NCBI GenBank assembly: GCA_964632995.1
Contig: CAZWDL010000010.1
Location: 1-64,000 of the forward strand
Source of the DNA: CAZWDL01 sp964632995
Lineage (GTDB): Bacteria > Bacteroidota > Bacteroidia > Chitinophagales > Saprospiraceae
Reading direction: 5' to 3'
Length of the DNA stretch: 64,000 nt
A program made the position numbers and the translations under genes. Position 1 is the stretch's first letter. Each line of letters opens with the position of its first letter. This document shows positions 62,997-64,000 of the stretch, in pieces. The notes under the pieces were generated by a model. The model made no database searches and was not told the DNA's origin. It saw only the letters and a program-made list of their open reading frames with translations.

Positions 62997-64000
62997 TCAG
63001 TTGGCGGCGCGAATCCGCGTTGTTTCCTGTATCCAGCAACCCACGCGAAAGGTATCGCCCTCGTTGAGGGTGCGCTGAAAGATGTCCTCCCGGCTGGGCA
63101 TATACTGCGCATAGCGCGAGATCCATTTATTGGCTTCAGCGGCTACGGAGGGGTCTACTTGCTTGGCTTTATTCCACATATCAATAGCCGGCCAGACGAC
63201 CACTTGGCTGTCCCAACCGCGACCGGGGCCGCAAAGGGGGCCGCTGGAAGCGTACAGGCGCCCGATGTGGATATAGGGTTCTCCCCAGTTGGGGCGCAGT
63301 TCAGCGGCGCGCAGGGCATACTGCCGCGAGCGGGGGAAGTTTTTGAGGTGAGTCTGGTAAATTTTTGCGATCAGCATCAGATACTGAGTTTGTTTTTCTA
63401 TATCATCACTCTCCGACACAGCCGTTTCAAAGTTTTCGATGGCGCAATTGTAGTCCGCTTCGCGCAGGCAATCGTAGGCCAGTCGGGCCGGGGTGGAGGC
63501 ACTGGCTATACGGCAGTTTTCGTTACCGGCAGCGATGACCTCTTTGAAGCGCTCGTCGGTTTCGGCGCAGCCTCCCCATTTCAGCCGGCTGTACACGGTA
63601 CGGATTACGTCGCAATCTGTGGGTGAAGCGAGGAATTCCTCGTAGTATTTGTCGACGTAGTATTCGCAATCGTAAAACCCTTTTACCGTTTCGAAGTACT
63701 CCAGCCGCTCCGGAGCATATTGCTTCACAATTTCCCAGCGGTCACAGGCAACACCTTCGCACTCTTCCAGTCCTTTGGCCAGGATATCACGCACCAACTG
63801 CTGATACTTACGGGCTTCTTCCATAGAGACCTCATCCTCGAAGTACAGATCGATCAGCAGGGAAGTAAAGGGGTTGGGCACAAAATCGGGGGTATCCAGG
63901 CCGTCGATATCCATTGCTTTTTTGAACATATCATAAATCTCCTTCTTGGTCTTCCGGTCGGGGTACTTGTAATAATAATCAAATGCCTTTCTGGCGGGGA
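62997..64000 (-). CDS. TPR-like repeat protein, 5' end beyond the window
   Basis: At least 334 codons; the frame runs open to the right edge (ARKAFDYYYKYPDRKTKKEIYDM precedes the first Met at 63929), so the start lies outside. Helical repeats such as DYNCAIENFETAVSE, YLMLIAKIYQTHLKNFPRSRQYALRAAELRPNWGEPYIHIGRLYA and AIDMWNKAKQVDP fit tetratricopeptide repeats. Cysteine is common (about ten). Function unknown; a scaffold role is inferred. The C-terminus ends FRVGCWIQETTRIRAAN. Confidence 0.8.
   Translation of the reverse strand, partial: PARKAFDYYYKYPDRKTKKEIYDMFKKAMDIDGLDTPDFVPNPFTSLLIDLYFEDEVSMEEARKYQQLVRDILAKGLEECEGVACDRWEIVKQYAPERLEYFETVKGFYDCEYYVDKYYEEFLASPTDCDVIRTVYSRLKWGGCAETDERFKEVIAAGNENCRIASASTPARLAYDCLREADYNCAIENFETAVSESDDIEKQTQYLMLIAKIYQTHLKNFPRSRQYALRAAELRPNWGEPYIHIGRLYASSGPLCGPGRGWDSQVVVWPAIDMWNKAKQVDPSVAAEANKWISRYAQYMPSREDIFQRTLNEGDTFRVGCWIQETTRIRAAN

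Noticed and set aside
1..64000. tRNA, rRNA, integrase/transposase, phage genes or replication origin
   Set aside because: I looked in the gaps and found no cloverleaf, conserved rRNA stretch, DDE/tyrosine recombinase motif or origin-like repeat cluster that I could support.

Overview
The window looks like a chromosomal segment of a free-living Bacteroidota bacterium, most likely a Saprospiria/Lewinella-type organism. Evidence for this is a SusC/SusD pair, many Bacteroidota-style lipoproteins with short hydrophobic leaders ending in a lipobox Cys, outer-membrane barrels, an ASPIC/UnbV-FG-GAP lipoprotein, a DUF7033-type polysaccharide deacetylase, and promoter-like TAnnTTTG boxes. The taxonomy is inference. 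I see no rRNA, tRNA, CRISPR array, transposase, phage gene or replication origin.

Layout. 0-10 kb: 6-phosphofructokinase, a nucleoid-associated protein, small membrane and barrel proteins, an amidase lipoprotein, a YndJ-like membrane protein, a gamma-glutamyltransferase and a helix-hairpin-helix protein resembling the front of PolX. 10.2-10.9 kb: a decayed 2Fe-2S/nucleotide-cyclase gene. 11-18 kb: Gfo/Idh/MocA oxidoreductase, a GH5 mannanase-like enzyme, a GNAT acetyltransferase and a large dehydrogenase/HEAT/cytochrome c lipoprotein. 18-25 kb: DUF763 protein preceded by a perfect 18-bp hairpin, a Uma2 nuclease-fold protein, a TlpA-like thioredoxin lipoprotein and a HExxH-propeller-barrel protein. 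25-32 kb: GH95 fucosidase, then a two-gene CHAT protease-STAND ATPase plus WD40 unit. 32-57 kb: the glycan-harvesting stretch, with a NupG-type transporter, a lactonase-like propeller, GH92, two MORN proteins, SusD, SusC, a PqaA-like protein, a GHL10 hydrolase, an AGE-family epimerase, the ASPIC/UnbV lipoprotein, a second GH92 and a second GHL10 protein. 57-64 kb: SDR, MscS channel, barrel, polysaccharide deacetylase, uracil phosphoribosyltransferase, and a TPR-like protein running off the right edge.

How the genes may work together. SusCD would import oligosaccharides. The two GH92 alpha-mannosidases, the GH5 mannanase-like protein, the GH95 fucosidase and the AGE epimerase point to mannose/fucose-rich glycans such as mannoproteins or N-glycans. 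The enzymes are spread over several transcription units, and I see no local sigma/anti-sigma or hybrid two-component regulator.

The most interesting items are: (1) the CHAT-STAND / WD40 gene pair, an NLR-like architecture split into two adjacent genes; (2) a mosaic family of short repeat words and inverted repeats at gene ends, mostly convergent junctions, with exact words shared between junctions up to 45 kb apart; (3) the DUF763 gene with its promoter and hairpin leader; (4) the HExxH-propeller-outer-membrane-barrel fusion; (5) two non-coding elements with imperfect terminal inverted repeats.
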